A stretch of 41,301 nt of DNA from Actinomycetota bacterium (GTDB lineage Bacteria; Actinomycetota; Thermoleophilia; Solirubrobacterales; JACPNS01): the NCBI GenBank assembly GCA_016219715.1, contig JACRKX010000079.1, forward strand, positions 1 to 41,301. The letters are read 5' to 3'. Each line of letters begins with the position of its first letter. Within the stretch, counting starts at the first letter, position 1. Under the pieces are notes generated by a model. It was not told where the DNA came from. It made no database searches and was given only the letters and a program-made list of their open reading frames with translations. The position numbers were made by a program, and so were the translations under genes. Below, in pieces: positions 8,344 through 21,211 of this stretch.

Positions 8344-9966
8344 TTACTTCTTGCCCCGGTTGATGTTCTTCAGCTCGAACTCGCCGGTCGAGAACTTGCT
8401 CTGCACGTCGTTGCCGAAACCGGTGGCGCTGATGCGCAGCCTGCGCTTGTACTTCGCGAACTTGGCGATCGACATCCGCTGAACGAAGTTGGCCTTGCAG
8501 AGGCCGCCAGACAGTCGCAGCTTGCTCTTCGTCCGGACTCCGACCTTGCGCAGTTCGTACTTGTCGCCGCCCGACTTGGTGGCACCGCGCTTGCTGACCT
8601 TGCGCCAGTAGAACATGTCGGCCGCCACGATGCCCTTGCAGGCCTGCTCGGGAAAGACGAAAGCCGACGGCTCCACGGTGACCCGCGACTTCAGAATCCA
8701 CTTCGTACCCGACTTGTTCTTGCGGACCTGCGACGTCGGCTCGATCCACGCACCCTCGGGGTACTGCGGGCGCGTGACGAGATCGAGACCTGGAACGAGT
8801 GCCGGTGTCAGCACCGGCGCCGGGGCTCCACCCACGCCAGCCTGGCCGAAATCGTTCAGACCCCAGCAGTGCAGTTCACCACCGCGCACGATCGCGCACT
8901 GGGTACGCGATGTCGAGCTACTCGAGATCGCCGCGACGTTTTCCAGAGCAAGTGCTGTCGGCGTGTCTGTACCGGCCTCGCTTCCAAGCCCAAGAGCGCC
9001 GGCCGTGCCGTCGCCCCAGCAGGCAACGCGCCGGGATTTCAGCTTGGCGCAGGTTGCACCGGCCGTGCCACCTAGTTGCTTGATCGAGAGCGTGGGCGCG
9101 GCCGGCGGCTCGGAGCCTCCCAGCGGCGCCGCGAGTACGCCCTGTCCCAGTTGACCGAGAGCGTTGTCGCCCCAGCACCGGTGACCTTCGGCGCTCCAGC
9201 TGAGACCGCAGACGAAGGTCGCGCCGGATCGGACTTCGTAGATGCCCTCTTGTCCCGGCACTTCGACCAGCGCCCCGCTGTTCGGTCCAAACGCTACGTC
9301 GCCGAGCTGGCCGGCGCCATTTGCACCGGCACAGCGCACCTTCTTGAGTTTCGTCGAGATGCACGTGAAGTTCGCGCCGGCCGAGACGGAGTGAATCTCG
9401 CTGACGCCGACGATCGCGGTCGCCGTGCCGTTGAAGCCGCCGACTCCACCATTCGCAAGCTGACCGTCGGAGTTCGAACCCCAGCAGCTCACCGTGCCTT
9501 GCCAGGTAACCGAGCAGAGGTGCGCACTGCCACCGGTTATCCAGTAGGTGTCCTCGACGCCCTGCACCTGCACCGGCGTGGGATGCGGATCGGCGTCCTG
9601 AGTGCCCTGGCCGAGCTGGCCCAGGTCATTGGCGCCCCAGCACCAGACGGTGCCGTCGTGCTTGACCGCGCAGGTGCCAAACCCGTAGGCCCCCACCGAC
9701 TTGACCTCGGTCAGGCCCGGAACCGGCACCGGCGCCGACTGCGGTGCGGTGTCGCCGGTTCCGAGCTGACCGAAGCTGTTGTCGCCCCAGCACCAGACGG
9801 TGCCGCGATCGGTCATCGCGCAGGTATGCGACGTGCCGGCGACGACCTTTGGCTGGCCACCTCCACCGGCCTGCGCCTGTGGCGCGAAGGCAAGGGCGAG
9901 AAGAAATGCGAATGCGGCGAACGAGAGAAGCCGGCCCTTTGCGGAGCGGCGGTCGGCGTGAGCCAT
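8344..9966 (-). CDS. secreted RCC1-repeat beta-propeller protein
   Basis: A 540-residue exported protein. After a signal peptide (about 34 residues, ending FAPQAQA) come seven RCC1-type repeats of about 45-55 residues with the core CWGxNxxGQLGxG, for example VWCWGDNSFGQLGTGD and VWCWGANDLGQLGQG. Most blades carry a Cys pair (HTCAM...WCWG), which could form disulfides outside the cell. A C-terminal domain of about 140 residues, with two Cys, is rich in Lys and beta-strands. RCC1 propellers bind partner proteins; the ligand here is unknown. The start is placed at ATG 9966 before the signal peptide, with an AGGGG site; 22 further codons upstream are open but look non-coding. A second, similar gene lies at 18395-19906. 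Confidence 0.82.
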   Translation of the reverse strand: MAHADRRSAKGRLLSFAAFAFLLALAFAPQAQAGGGGQPKVVAGTSHTCAMTDRGTVWCWGDNSFGQLGTGDTAPQSAPVPVPGLTEVKSVGAYGFGTCAVKHDGTVWCWGANDLGQLGQGTQDADPHPTPVQVQGVEDTYWITGGSAHLCSVTWQGTVSCWGSNSDGQLANGGVGGFNGTATAIVGVSEIHSVSAGANFTCISTKLKKVRCAGANGAGQLGDVAFGPNSGALVEVPGQEGIYEVRSGATFVCGLSWSAEGHRCWGDNALGQLGQGVLAAPLGGSEPPAAPTLSIKQLGGTAGATCAKLKSRRVACWGDGTAGALGLGSEAGTDTPTALALENVAAISSSSTSRTQCAIVRGGELHCWGLNDFGQAGVGGAPAPVLTPALVPGLDLVTRPQYPEGAWIEPTSQVRKNKSGTKWILKSRVTVEPSAFVFPEQACKGIVAADMFYWRKVSKRGATKSGGDKYELRKVGVRTKSKLRLSGGLCKANFVQRMSIAKFAKYKRRLRISATGFGNDVQSKFSTGEFELKNINRGKK

Positions 9967-10221
9967 GACGCTGGGATCCCCTTTTTCTGAGAGAGCAAAG
10001 ATGTTTCCGCGACCGGAGTGTCCGCCGGTCACTGAGTGTGTTTCGGCACTCCGCTGCCGTTTCTTGCGCTATTTGGTAACGGAAACCGCGATTCGTCCAT
10101 TTGCAGGGCAAATCGCGCGGTCCGGTCGCTTCATTGATCTATAACACGGTGACTTAGATTTTCTGCCATAATCCGATCAACAACTTTGGCAGTACCTACC
10201 CCATAGGAGTTGAGAGCAAAG
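9967..10221. promoter_or_regulatory. regulatory region between RCC1 gene and dnaK
   Basis: This 255-bp divergent gap holds nested inverted repeats: atttgc/gcaaat around AGG (10099-10113), and CGCGATT (10087-10093) with AATCGCG (10111-10117). The two hairpins are mutually exclusive, so they may be an operator or a switchable structure. I find no sequence with the full HspR HAIR consensus (CTTGAGT-N7-ACTCAAG) nor a CIRCE element. Confidence 0.4.
10164..10172 (+). promoter_or_regulatory. candidate extended -10 promoter of the dnaK operon
   Basis: TGCCATAAT fits an extended -10 (TGn followed by CATAAT, five of six matches to TATAAT). It would start transcription near 10179 and leave a leader of about 43 nt with an AGGAG site at 10205-10209. 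No convincing -35 hexamer is visible, which extended -10 promoters tolerate. Confidence 0.4.
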
Positions 10222-12129
<1,908 letters not shown>

Positions 12130-12164
12130 TCCAAATTGCGGGCTAAGTGCGCAACAGGTGCCAC

Positions 12165-12845
12165 ATGACGACCTCAGGCAGTGACATAATCGGCAATGGA
12201 ACCGACGGCCATGGGGAGGCGTCTGCAGGAAGCAGTTCGTCTTTCGGCCGCACCAAATCCGACCCGGCGGATGCCGAGACCGTTTCCGGGTCGACCAGCG
12301 GCAATCCCCCGGTCTCACCAGAGGCCGGGGGAACCGCTACCGGTGAGTACGCCGACACCTCCGAATCGCAGACCCCTCAACCGACAGACGCGGGTAACGA
12401 CGCGCTGGCAGAGGCGCTCGCCGAGCGCGACGAGTACCTCGATCTCGCGCGTCGCACCCAGGCCGATCTCGAGAATCTGCGCAAGCGGGCCGCGCGTGAG
12501 CGCGCCGAGCTGCGCGCCAAGACGATCGCCGACGTAATCCGCGATCTCTTGCCGGTGGTCGACAACATCGACCGGGCGTTGCAGTCTGCCCAGACCGGCG
12601 AAGACTCCGGCGCGCTGCTCGAGGGGATCAAGATGGTCCACCTCGAACTGCACAGCTACCTCGACCGGCTCGGTCTGAAGGTGATCGAGACCGAAGGCGC
12701 CACGTTCGACCCGGCGCTGCACGAGGCAATCGCCTCGGTGCCCGTCGACGGCGTCGAGGCCGGACAGATCCACGAAGTCCATCAGAAGGGCTTCCAGCTC
12801 GACGAGATCGTCGTGCGTCCGGCCCGCGTGGTGGTGACCGCTTAA
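12165..12845 (+). CDS. grpE: nucleotide exchange factor GrpE
   Basis: Co-chaperone that drives ADP release from DnaK; it works as a dimer. 226 residues. The first 75 are low-complexity and acidic/polar, as in many GrpE proteins. A coiled-coil helix follows (DEYLDLARRTQADLENLRKR), then a four-helix/beta-wing part ending FQLDEIVVRPARVVVT, matching the GrpE C-terminal signature. I chose the ATG at 12165, preceded at four bases by AGGTG; a GTG at 12147, six codons upstream, is an alternative. It lies 35 bp after dnaK and 12 bp before dnaJ, in one operon. Confidence 0.95.
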   Translation: MTTSGSDIIGNGTDGHGEASAGSSSSFGRTKSDPADAETVSGSTSGNPPVSPEAGGTATGEYADTSESQTPQPTDAGNDALAEALAERDEYLDLARRTQADLENLRKRAARERAELRAKTIADVIRDLLPVVDNIDRALQSAQTGEDSGALLEGIKMVHLELHSYLDRLGLKVIETEGATFDPALHEAIASVPVDGVEAGQIHEVHQKGFQLDEIVVRPARVVVTA

Positions 12846-12857
12846 AGGAGCAGTGCC

Positions 12858-13958
12858 GTGGCCCAGAAGGATCCATACAAGGTGCTCGGGGTGGCAAAGA
12901 ACGCCACCGAGTCCGAGATCAAGAAGGCGTACCGCAAGCTCGCGCGCAAGTGGCACCCCGACCAGAACGCCGGCAACAAGCAGGCCGAAGAGAAGTTCAA
13001 AGACATCCAGGAGGCCTACGACGTGCTCGGCGATGCCGGCAAGCGCAAGGCCTACGACAGCGGTGGCGGCTTCGGCAACATCTTCGGTGGCGGTAATCCC
13101 TTCGCCGGCGGCGGACAGGGCGGCGTGCGCTTCGACACCTCGGGCTTCGGCGACATCCTCGGCGGCATCTTCGGTGGCGGTCGGGCGCGCAGCCGCGCCG
13201 AACGCGGCCGCGATCTCGAAGCCCACGTGCAGATCGGCTTCGACCAGTCGATCAGCGGCACCGAGGTCTCGGTCAGCGTTCCTCGCGAAGAGCAGTGCGG
13301 CACCTGCCACGGCAGCGGCGCCAGGCCGGGCTCTAGCCCGAAGACCTGCGCCCGCTGCGAAGGTCGCGGCATGGAGACCGTCGGCCAGGGGATGTTCTCG
13401 ATCTCCCAGCCGTGCAGCGTCTGCGGCGGCCGGGGCACGATCGTCGAAGACCCGTGCGGCACCTGCGGCGGTGGCGGTCGCGTACAGCGTGTCCGTCGCT
13501 ACCGCGTAAAGATTCCGGCCGGCGTACGCGAGGGAGCGCGCATCCGCGTGGCCGGCAAGGGCGAAGCCGGCAGCAACGGCGGATCGAGTGGCGACCTGTT
13601 CGTCGTGGCCCATGTCGGCGAGTCGCCGGTCTTTCGCCGCAAGGGCGACAACGTCGAGGTCAGCGTGCCGATCACCGTCGTCGAGGCGCTTCGCGGCGCC
13701 ACGATCGAAGTGCCCACACTCGACGGCTCCAAGCAGATCAAGGTGCCGCCGGGCACGCGGCACGGCACGATCGTCCGGCTCAAAGGCGAGGGCCCGCCGC
13801 GCGCCAAGGGTGGCGGCAGCGGCGACATCCACTTTCGCATCGAGATCGAGCTGCCCGCCGAGCTAACAAAGGAACAGGCCGAAGCCGTCGACGACCTCGC
13901 AACGGTGATGAACGGCAACCCTCGCGAGTCGCTGCTTGCGCGAGCGGCCAGGAACTAA
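12858..13958 (+). CDS. dnaJ: co-chaperone DnaJ (Hsp40)
   Basis: Stimulates DnaK ATPase and delivers substrates. A type I protein of 366 residues with all parts: J domain (residues 4-70) with the HPD motif in KWHPDQN; a Gly/Phe-rich region (about 75-115); a zinc-binding domain of four CxxCxGxG modules ([32 protein letters not shown]); and C-terminal substrate-binding domains. The GTG start at 12858 is supported by a strong AAAGGAG site seven bases upstream. It lies between grpE and hspR. Confidence 0.97.
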   Translation: MAQKDPYKVLGVAKNATESEIKKAYRKLARKWHPDQNAGNKQAEEKFKDIQEAYDVLGDAGKRKAYDSGGGFGNIFGGGNPFAGGGQGGVRFDTSGFGDILGGIFGGGRARSRAERGRDLEAHVQIGFDQSISGTEVSVSVPREEQCGTCHGSGARPGSSPKTCARCEGRGMETVGQGMFSISQPCSVCGGRGTIVEDPCGTCGGGGRVQRVRRYRVKIPAGVREGARIRVAGKGEAGSNGGSSGDLFVVAHVGESPVFRRKGDNVEVSVPITVVEALRGATIEVPTLDGSKQIKVPPGTRHGTIVRLKGEGPPRAKGGGSGDIHFRIEIELPAELTKEQAEAVDDLATVMNGNPRESLLARAARN

Positions 13959-13966
13959 CTGCGACG

Positions 13967-14431
13967 ATGAGCGAGCAGCCACAACGACGACGGGCCGGCG
14001 CAAACGAGCGCGGCCTCTACATGATCTCGGTGGCGGCCTCGCTGGCCGGAATGCACCCGCAGACGCTTCGCATCTACGAGCAGCGCCGGCTGATCTCGCC
14101 AGAGCGAACGCCAAAGGGCACGCGCCTCTACAGCGACGAGAACGTCAACACGCTGCGCCGCATCCAGCAGCTGACCGACGAGGGCATGAACCTCGCTGGC
14201 GTCGAACGCGTTTTCGACGTCGAGGCCCGTCTCGCCCGCGCTCAGCGCCGGATCGCCTCACTAGAGCGGCAACTCGAACAGACCCGCGCCGAGATGCTTC
14301 GCGAAATTGAGCGCATCCGCCGTTCGCAACGCGCGGAGCTGGTGCTCTACCGGCCGCCGGTAACCGCGCTCACCCGAACCGAGATCGCAATCCAACGGCC
14401 GAACCCCCAAGACGCCGAACAGGAGGGCTAA
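13967..14431 (+). CDS. hspR: heat-shock repressor HspR (MerR family)
   Basis: Represses the chaperone operon by binding HAIR inverted repeats with DnaK as co-repressor, as known in Streptomyces and mycobacteria. 154 residues. A MerR-type helix-turn-helix begins at about residue 20 ([20 protein letters not shown]) followed by the wing [21 protein letters not shown] coiled coil covers about residues 88-125. The ATG at 13967 is eight bases after the dnaJ stop and the gene ends two bases before clpB, so it is co-transcribed and probably autoregulated. I could not find a clear HAIR site upstream of dnaK in this window. Confidence 0.93.
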   Translation: MSEQPQRRRAGANERGLYMISVAASLAGMHPQTLRIYEQRRLISPERTPKGTRLYSDENVNTLRRIQQLTDEGMNLAGVERVFDVEARLARAQRRIASLERQLEQTRAEMLREIERIRRSQRAELVLYRPPVTALTRTEIAIQRPNPQDAEQEG

Positions 14432-14433
14432 CC

Positions 14434-17079
<2,646 letters not shown>

Positions 17080-17120
17080 GCCGGTCGGCGGCGCCGGCCG
17101 AGAGCCGCAGCGGTTAGCTC

Positions 17121-17202
17121 GAAAACGCGTTTTAACAAATATGTTGTTTAGAGCATCGGCGACTCGATGCGCTATTTAACATATTTGTTAAATCCCGTTT
17201 TC
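17121..17202. repeat. 82-nt AT-rich near-palindrome, candidate bidirectional terminator
   Basis: Centred between 17161 and 17162, the whole segment folds on itself. Arms 17121-17145 and 17178-17202 pair at 23 of 25 positions, including the perfect 15-bp blocks tttaacaaatatgtt and aacatatttgttaaa and outer gaaaacg/cgttttc. An inner GC stem gcatcg/cgatgc (17153-17158 with 17165-17170) caps it. It sits between the convergent stops of clpB and the eRF1-like gene. The outer A-tract and T-tract fit a bidirectional terminator, but the length and AT-rich arms are unusual here; a MITE-like palindromic repeat is the alternative. Confidence 0.75.
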
Positions 17203-17224
17203 AAGACATCCGGCCACGCGACCG

Positions 17225-18301
17225 TCAGTACCGCAGAATCGCCGCCACTCCACCATGCTCGGCGAGCGCATCGGCGCGATCGGCCTCGACCGGGGTCACG
17301 TGAGCGCCGGTGGCGATCGCCTTCGCGACGAGTGTGTCTAGCTCTCCGTCGAACTCGCGCGACGAGTCGTAGATCAGGTGGTCGACGCGTCCGGCCTCGA
17401 GGCAGCCCGTGACCTCGGTCATGCCGACTGCGCCGCGGCCGTTGTTCGACAGCGCGGCATCGGTGGCGCGGGCGATGATCGACTTTTCGCGCTCGGCCTC
17501 CCAGTCGGCGATCGCGTTGCTGGCGGCGCGAGCGATCTCGCCCAGCGGGTGGCCGACAAGATCGAGATTTCCCGCCAGGCGCGGCGGCGCTTCACCGAAG
17601 TGCTCGACGAAGTACTTGTGCGAGGCGTCGTGGCCGAAACAGATCACCTTGCGCCAGCCGCGCTTGCGCGCGATCTCCGTCACGGCCTCGCCCGCCTGGA
17701 TCAGGAAGCGGTGGCGGTTTTCGTCGAGCCGTTGGTTGAATTGGTCGCGTCCGGAGCTGCTCGTGGTGGTGCCGTGCGACGGATCGACGACCGGCGCCTT
17801 GCGCTCACGGCCGGTGTCACCGCGCTGAAACTCCCACGAGCCGACCGACTCGGCCATGCCAAAGCGCCACTCGTACAGCTCGACCTTTTCGGTTGAGAGC
17901 GCGACCACGCCGGCGACCGGCGCCTGGTCGAGCAGCTTCAACAGCGGCGGCATGAACGGCGAATGGTTGAGTTGCGCCGCGGTCTCGATCTTCGGCGCCT
18001 GAAGCTCGAACCACTCGTCGCGGCCTCCCTTCACGCTGACCTCGAGAAAACCGACGACGTAGCGGCCGGTGTCGCGCTGATTTCCGTGCGAACGAAAGTG
18101 GTCGTGCACGCGCTCGACCGTGGCCTTCACCTCAGGCTCGTTGCGACGATCGGCCACTGCTTCGTCGATCGCGTCGCGCAGGCGGATCTTCCAGGCGTCG
18201 CCGCGGTTGACTGGATCGAGGTCGACGAACACGGAGAGAACACCGAGCGCGGGCTTGAAGGCGGTCAGCTCACGCACGTTTTCCTGGTCCGGAGTCCGCA
18301 T
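17225..18301 (-). CDS. bacterial eRF1/Vms1-like protein (baeRF/VLRF1 family), possible ribosome-rescue factor
   Basis: A 358-residue soluble protein. The N-terminal third (LGVLSVFVDLDPVNRGDAWK) and middle (VVALSTEKVELYEW, then VICFGHDASHKYFVEHF) resemble the baeRF/VLRF1 group of bacterial homologues of eukaryotic release factor eRF1 and Vms1. The end (RVDHLIYDSS, then AIATGAHVTPVEA and GGVAAILRY) matches the eRF1 domain-3/L7Ae-like fold. In the family the equivalent of the GGQ loop can release peptidyl-tRNA; here the loop reads HGTTTSSSGRDQF without GGQ. Ribosome rescue is therefore an inference. ATG start with a GGAA site. It is convergent with clpB. Confidence 0.6.
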   Translation of the reverse strand: MRTPDQENVRELTAFKPALGVLSVFVDLDPVNRGDAWKIRLRDAIDEAVADRRNEPEVKATVERVHDHFRSHGNQRDTGRYVVGFLEVSVKGGRDEWFELQAPKIETAAQLNHSPFMPPLLKLLDQAPVAGVVALSTEKVELYEWRFGMAESVGSWEFQRGDTGRERKAPVVDPSHGTTTSSSGRDQFNQRLDENRHRFLIQAGEAVTEIARKRGWRKVICFGHDASHKYFVEHFGEAPPRLAGNLDLVGHPLGEIARAASNAIADWEAEREKSIIARATDAALSNNGRGAVGMTEVTGCLEAGRVDHLIYDSSREFDGELDTLVAKAIATGAHVTPVEADRADALAEHGGVAAILRY

Positions 18302-18357
18302 CGGATTTCCATTCTTACAACTGTGTGTGCGCCGTGCGCCGCACCTCGGATAACCGT

Positions 18358-18383
18358 CCGTGGCGCCCGCGAGGGCGCCACGG
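18358..18383 (-). terminator. terminator-like hairpin after the second RCC1 gene
   Basis: A perfect 11-bp GC stem (ccgtggcgccc at 18358-18368 with gggcgccacgg at 18373-18383) closed by a four-base loop, gcga. It lies 12 bp beyond the stop of the minus-strand RCC1 gene. It lacks a T-tract, but stem and position suit transcription termination or mRNA 3'-end protection. Confidence 0.65.
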
Positions 18384-18394
18384 TGAGTCCGTTT

Positions 18395-19906
18395 CTACAG
18401 GCCGGAGAACGTCTGACTGAATTTCGCGGCGGGCAGACGCGAGTTGCCGCGGAAGCTGCTGCGGATGTAAACATCGGCCGGACTGACGCTGCTGCTGATG
18501 CCGTTGACGCGTAGCGAGGCCACGCATTTCGTACCGCTGACACGCAGGCTGGCGCGAACGCCCTTGCGGCGAGTGACGCCGTCTTGCGTGACACTGACGG
18601 TCGAGACCGTCGAGCCCTTGCAGCGGTCGGCGATGTCACCGGGCACGGGCGGCACAATCATGAACAGTCCGACGAAGTTGCTGCGACCGCTGGCATGGTC
18701 GACCTTGACCTTCGTGTAGCTCGGTCCCGCGAAGCGCGCCAGGGCGACCGGCACGTCCGAGTTGTCCCGGTTGCCGGCTCCCAGCTGACCCTTGTCGTTA
18801 CGGCCCCAACAGCGCATAGACCCGTCGTCGAGCAAGGCGCAGGTGTGGAAAGCGCCGGCGGTGATGGCCGTGGCCTTCCTCGGCAGGCCGACCACGCTGA
18901 CGGGAGTCGGCGATCCGGTCAAGGTGTCGTTGCCCAACTGGCCGTAACTGTTGGCGCCCCAGCAGCGGATCGTGCCGTTGACCAGAAGTGCACAGGTATG
19001 GGACTGGCCAGTGGCCACCTCGACCGCTCGGCCTCCGAGGCTCTCGGTGGTCTCGGTTCCCTTCGACGGATTGATCGTGCCATCGCCCAGCTGGCCGTAA
19101 CTGTTGGCACCCCAGCAGACGACGTTGTCGTTCTGGCGGATGCCGCAACTGTGGTCGTAGCCACTCGCGATCTGCGTGATGTCGTTGGCCAGGTCGGGGA
19201 CATTGATCGGCACGCTCGAGAGTGGCGTAATGGTGACGTTCGCGCCGAGCTGCCCGCGATCGTTGGCGCCCCAGCAGCGCACATTGCCGTTGGCCAGCAG
19301 CGCGCACGAGTGGTTGGTTCCGGCGACGGCCTGGATCACCGTTGCGCCAAGCGTGCTCACATCGACGGGGGTGGCGAAGTTGGTGGTGGTGCCATTACCA
19401 AGCTGACCAGAGCTGTTGAGGCCCTGGCAGCGCAAGATCCCATCGAGATCGAGGATGCAGATATGCCGCCTGCCGACGGCCACGCTGCCCGGCGGAGCCC
19501 ACGGCCCTTTGAGCGCGCCCGAGACCTGCCTGCTGGCAAGGTTCTCGCCTGCATTGGCTGCGCCGAGCGCGCCATTTTCGTTGTTGCCCCAGCAGCGCAC
19601 CGAGCCGTAGTCCACGATCGTGCAGGCCGAGTCGTAGCCCGTACCCACCACCTTGGCGATGCCGTTGAGGGCGTTCACCGGAATCGGGTTGAGCGCATAA
19701 CTGAGATCGTTCTCGCCGATACCGAGCTGCTTGTTGATGTTCGACCCCCAGCAGTAGGCCTTTTCGGGCGCCGGAGGGAAGATCGCGCAGGTGTTGGCGG
19801 CGCCGGCCGAGATGCGGGGCTGAGGTACTTGGGCGCTTGCGGATGCGGCGGCGATCAGTGTGATCGCGCAGGCGGCGAGCAACGCTACTGGTGCGGAGGT
19901 GCGCAT
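18395..19906 (-). CDS. second secreted RCC1-repeat beta-propeller protein
   Basis: A 503-residue exported protein with a signal peptide ending SASAQ (about residue 26) and seven RCC1-type repeats, for example VRCWGANDRGQLGAN and IRCWGANSYGQLGND. As in the protein at 8344-9966, most repeats hold a Cys pair (HTCALL...RCWG). Two blades share nearly identical DNA (18936-18965 and 19089-19118), a sign of recent internal duplication. The C-terminal 115 residues form a separate beta-rich domain with two Cys (DRCKGSTV and GTKCVASL). The ligand is unknown. The ATG at 19906 follows an AAAGG site. The gene ends in an 11-bp hairpin. Base composition is like its neighbours, so no sign of transfer. Confidence 0.82.
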   Translation of the reverse strand: MRTSAPVALLAACAITLIAAASASAQVPQPRISAGAANTCAIFPPAPEKAYCWGSNINKQLGIGENDLSYALNPIPVNALNGIAKVVGTGYDSACTIVDYGSVRCWGNNENGALGAANAGENLASRQVSGALKGPWAPPGSVAVGRRHICILDLDGILRCQGLNSSGQLGNGTTTNFATPVDVSTLGATVIQAVAGTNHSCALLANGNVRCWGANDRGQLGANVTITPLSSVPINVPDLANDITQIASGYDHSCGIRQNDNVVCWGANSYGQLGDGTINPSKGTETTESLGGRAVEVATGQSHTCALLVNGTIRCWGANSYGQLGNDTLTGSPTPVSVVGLPRKATAITAGAFHTCALLDDGSMRCWGRNDKGQLGAGNRDNSDVPVALARFAGPSYTKVKVDHASGRSNFVGLFMIVPPVPGDIADRCKGSTVSTVSVTQDGVTRRKGVRASLRVSGTKCVASLRVNGISSSVSPADVYIRSSFRGNSRLPAAKFSQTFSGL

Positions 19907-19990
19907 GTGGGGATGCCTTTCACTCGCAGGACCGAGATGCGTGTCTTCCGTTGCAACACGGTCGTACCCAAAATGTTGCGCCGGTCAAAC

Positions 19991-20009
19991 GGGAACGGCC
20001 GCCGTTCCC
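19991..20009 (-). terminator. hairpin after ppk2
   Basis: An 8-bp stem, gggaacgg (19991-19998) with ccgttccc (20002-20009), and a three-base loop, 13 bp past the ppk2 stop. Read on the minus strand it is followed by GTTTG, a weak T-tract. Confidence 0.5.
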
Positions 20010-20022
20010 TGTGCGCGTCCGG

Positions 20023-20793
20023 CTACAACTCGGCTTCTTCTCGTACCGGCTCCATGCCGTTCGCGCGCAGTCCATTCTCGATCGCTCGGATCGTCGTCTC
20101 GAGCACGGCGACGCGCGCGAAGTGCTTCGACTCTCCGGCGATCACGTGCCACGGCGCGGCGGCGTGGTCGGTGCGGTCGAGCATCTCGCCGATCGCCTCC
20201 TCGTACTGCGGCCGCTTGGCCGCGTTGCGCTGGTCCTCGCCGGTCAACTTCCATTCCTTCAGCGGATCAGCCGCGCGCGCCGCGAAGCGCTTCTCTTGCT
20301 CCTTGGCTGAAATGTGCATCCAGAACTTGGCGATCACCATGCCTTCGGCGGCGAGCATCGTCTCGAATTCGGTGATCTCGTGGTAGGCGCGAGTCCACTG
20401 CTCCGGCGTGGCGAAGCCCTCGACCCGCTCGACCAGCACGCGGCCGTACCAGGACCGGTCGAGCACCGACATCCCGCCCCATCCGGGCAGCACGGGCCAG
20501 AAGCGGCTGAGGAAGTGATGCCGCCTTTCGTCAGGCGTCGGCGCGGCGTAGCTGGCCACGCGAACGTGTCGCGGATCGAGCGGAGCGACCAGCCGGCGGA
20601 TCGCACCGCCTTTGCCGGAGGCGTCCCAGCCCTCGAAGACCGCGCATACCGGTGGCCCGAGCCGGCCGTCGCCGATCAATCCGCCGCATTGCAGTCGCAA
20701 TGCGAGCATGCGGCGTTGCAGCTCGGCGATCCGCTCGGCACTCGTCGACTTGTCGAGCTTCAGCGAGAGATCGGCGTCGGCGAGCGCGGCCAT
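20023..20793 (-). CDS. ppk2: PPK2-family polyphosphate kinase
   Basis: Uses polyphosphate to phosphorylate nucleotides (AMP, ADP or GDP depending on class); 256 residues. The P-loop is FEGWDASGKGG at 53-63, followed by the family motif SVLDRSWYGRVLVERVEGF near 109-127 and KFWMHISAKEQEKRF, all diagnostic of PPK2. The single-domain length fits class I or III. I place the start at ATG 20793; a GTG six codons upstream is possible and the frame stays open further, without coding character. A CATACT box lies six bases before the ATG. It diverges from a GYD-domain gene and the purD-purE-purB group, which fits a role in nucleotide supply. Confidence 0.88.
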   Translation of the reverse strand: MAALADADLSLKLDKSTSAERIAELQRRMLALRLQCGGLIGDGRLGPPVCAVFEGWDASGKGGAIRRLVAPLDPRHVRVASYAAPTPDERRHHFLSRFWPVLPGWGGMSVLDRSWYGRVLVERVEGFATPEQWTRAYHEITEFETMLAAEGMVIAKFWMHISAKEQEKRFAARAADPLKEWKLTGEDQRNAAKRPQYEEAIGEMLDRTDHAAAPWHVIAGESKHFARVAVLETTIRAIENGLRANGMEPVREEAEL

Positions 20794-20910
20794 CGGGCAA
20801 GTATGCACGATGCCCGAATCGGTCGGCGAGCGTCGCGCGCGGTGCTTGACGGCTGGCGCGATAGTTTTTGCCTTGAACTTTCCGGACCCGACCGCTGCGA
20901 AGGAGCAACC

Positions 20911-21192
20911 ATGCCGACCTACATCATGTACAGCAAGCTCACCACCGAGGGCGTGCGCACGATCAAGGAGAATCCGAAGCGCATCCTCGAGGTCAACGAC
21001 GAGGTCAAGGCGCTCGGCATCGAGGTCAAGGCGCAGTACGCCTCGCTCGGCCCGTACCACTTCATCAGCATCGTCGAGGCACCGAACGAGCAGGCGATCG
21101 CCCACGCCGCGATCGAACTCGGCTCACGCGGCACCGCGCAGTACGAGATCGTTCCGGCGATCACCGTCGACAAGTTGATCGACTCGTTCTAG
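20911..21192 (+). CDS. GYD-domain protein
   Basis: A 93-residue protein of the GYD family (MPTYIMYSKLTTEGVRTIKE, then EVKAQYASLGPYHFISIVEA), a ferredoxin-like alpha/beta fold of unknown biochemical role. The segment AQYASLGPYHF corresponds to the family's GxYD-type core. The AAGGAG site at 20900-20905 five bases before the ATG fixes the start; a TAGTTT at 20862-20867 could be the -10 box. It sits 19 bp before purD, so it is probably co-transcribed with it and may be linked to purine synthesis or regulation, though nothing in the sequence shows how. Confidence 0.75.
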   Translation: MPTYIMYSKLTTEGVRTIKENPKRILEVNDEVKALGIEVKAQYASLGPYHFISIVEAPNEQAIAHAAIELGSRGTAQYEIVPAITVDKLIDSF

Positions 21193-21211
21193 AGCGGGCC
21201 CAGGGCGTCGC

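Noticed and set aside
10034-10051. GAGTG-N8-CACTC repeat as an HspR (HAIR) or CIRCE site
   Set aside because: Arms and spacing differ from HAIR (N7, CTTGAGT/ACTCAAG), and the orientation is opposite to CIRCE. It is also closer to the RCC1 gene than to dnaK.
12315-13832. 505-residue open frame antisense to grpE and dnaJ
   Set aside because: Same cause; it crosses two certain genes and is Ala/Asp/Val-rich without motifs.
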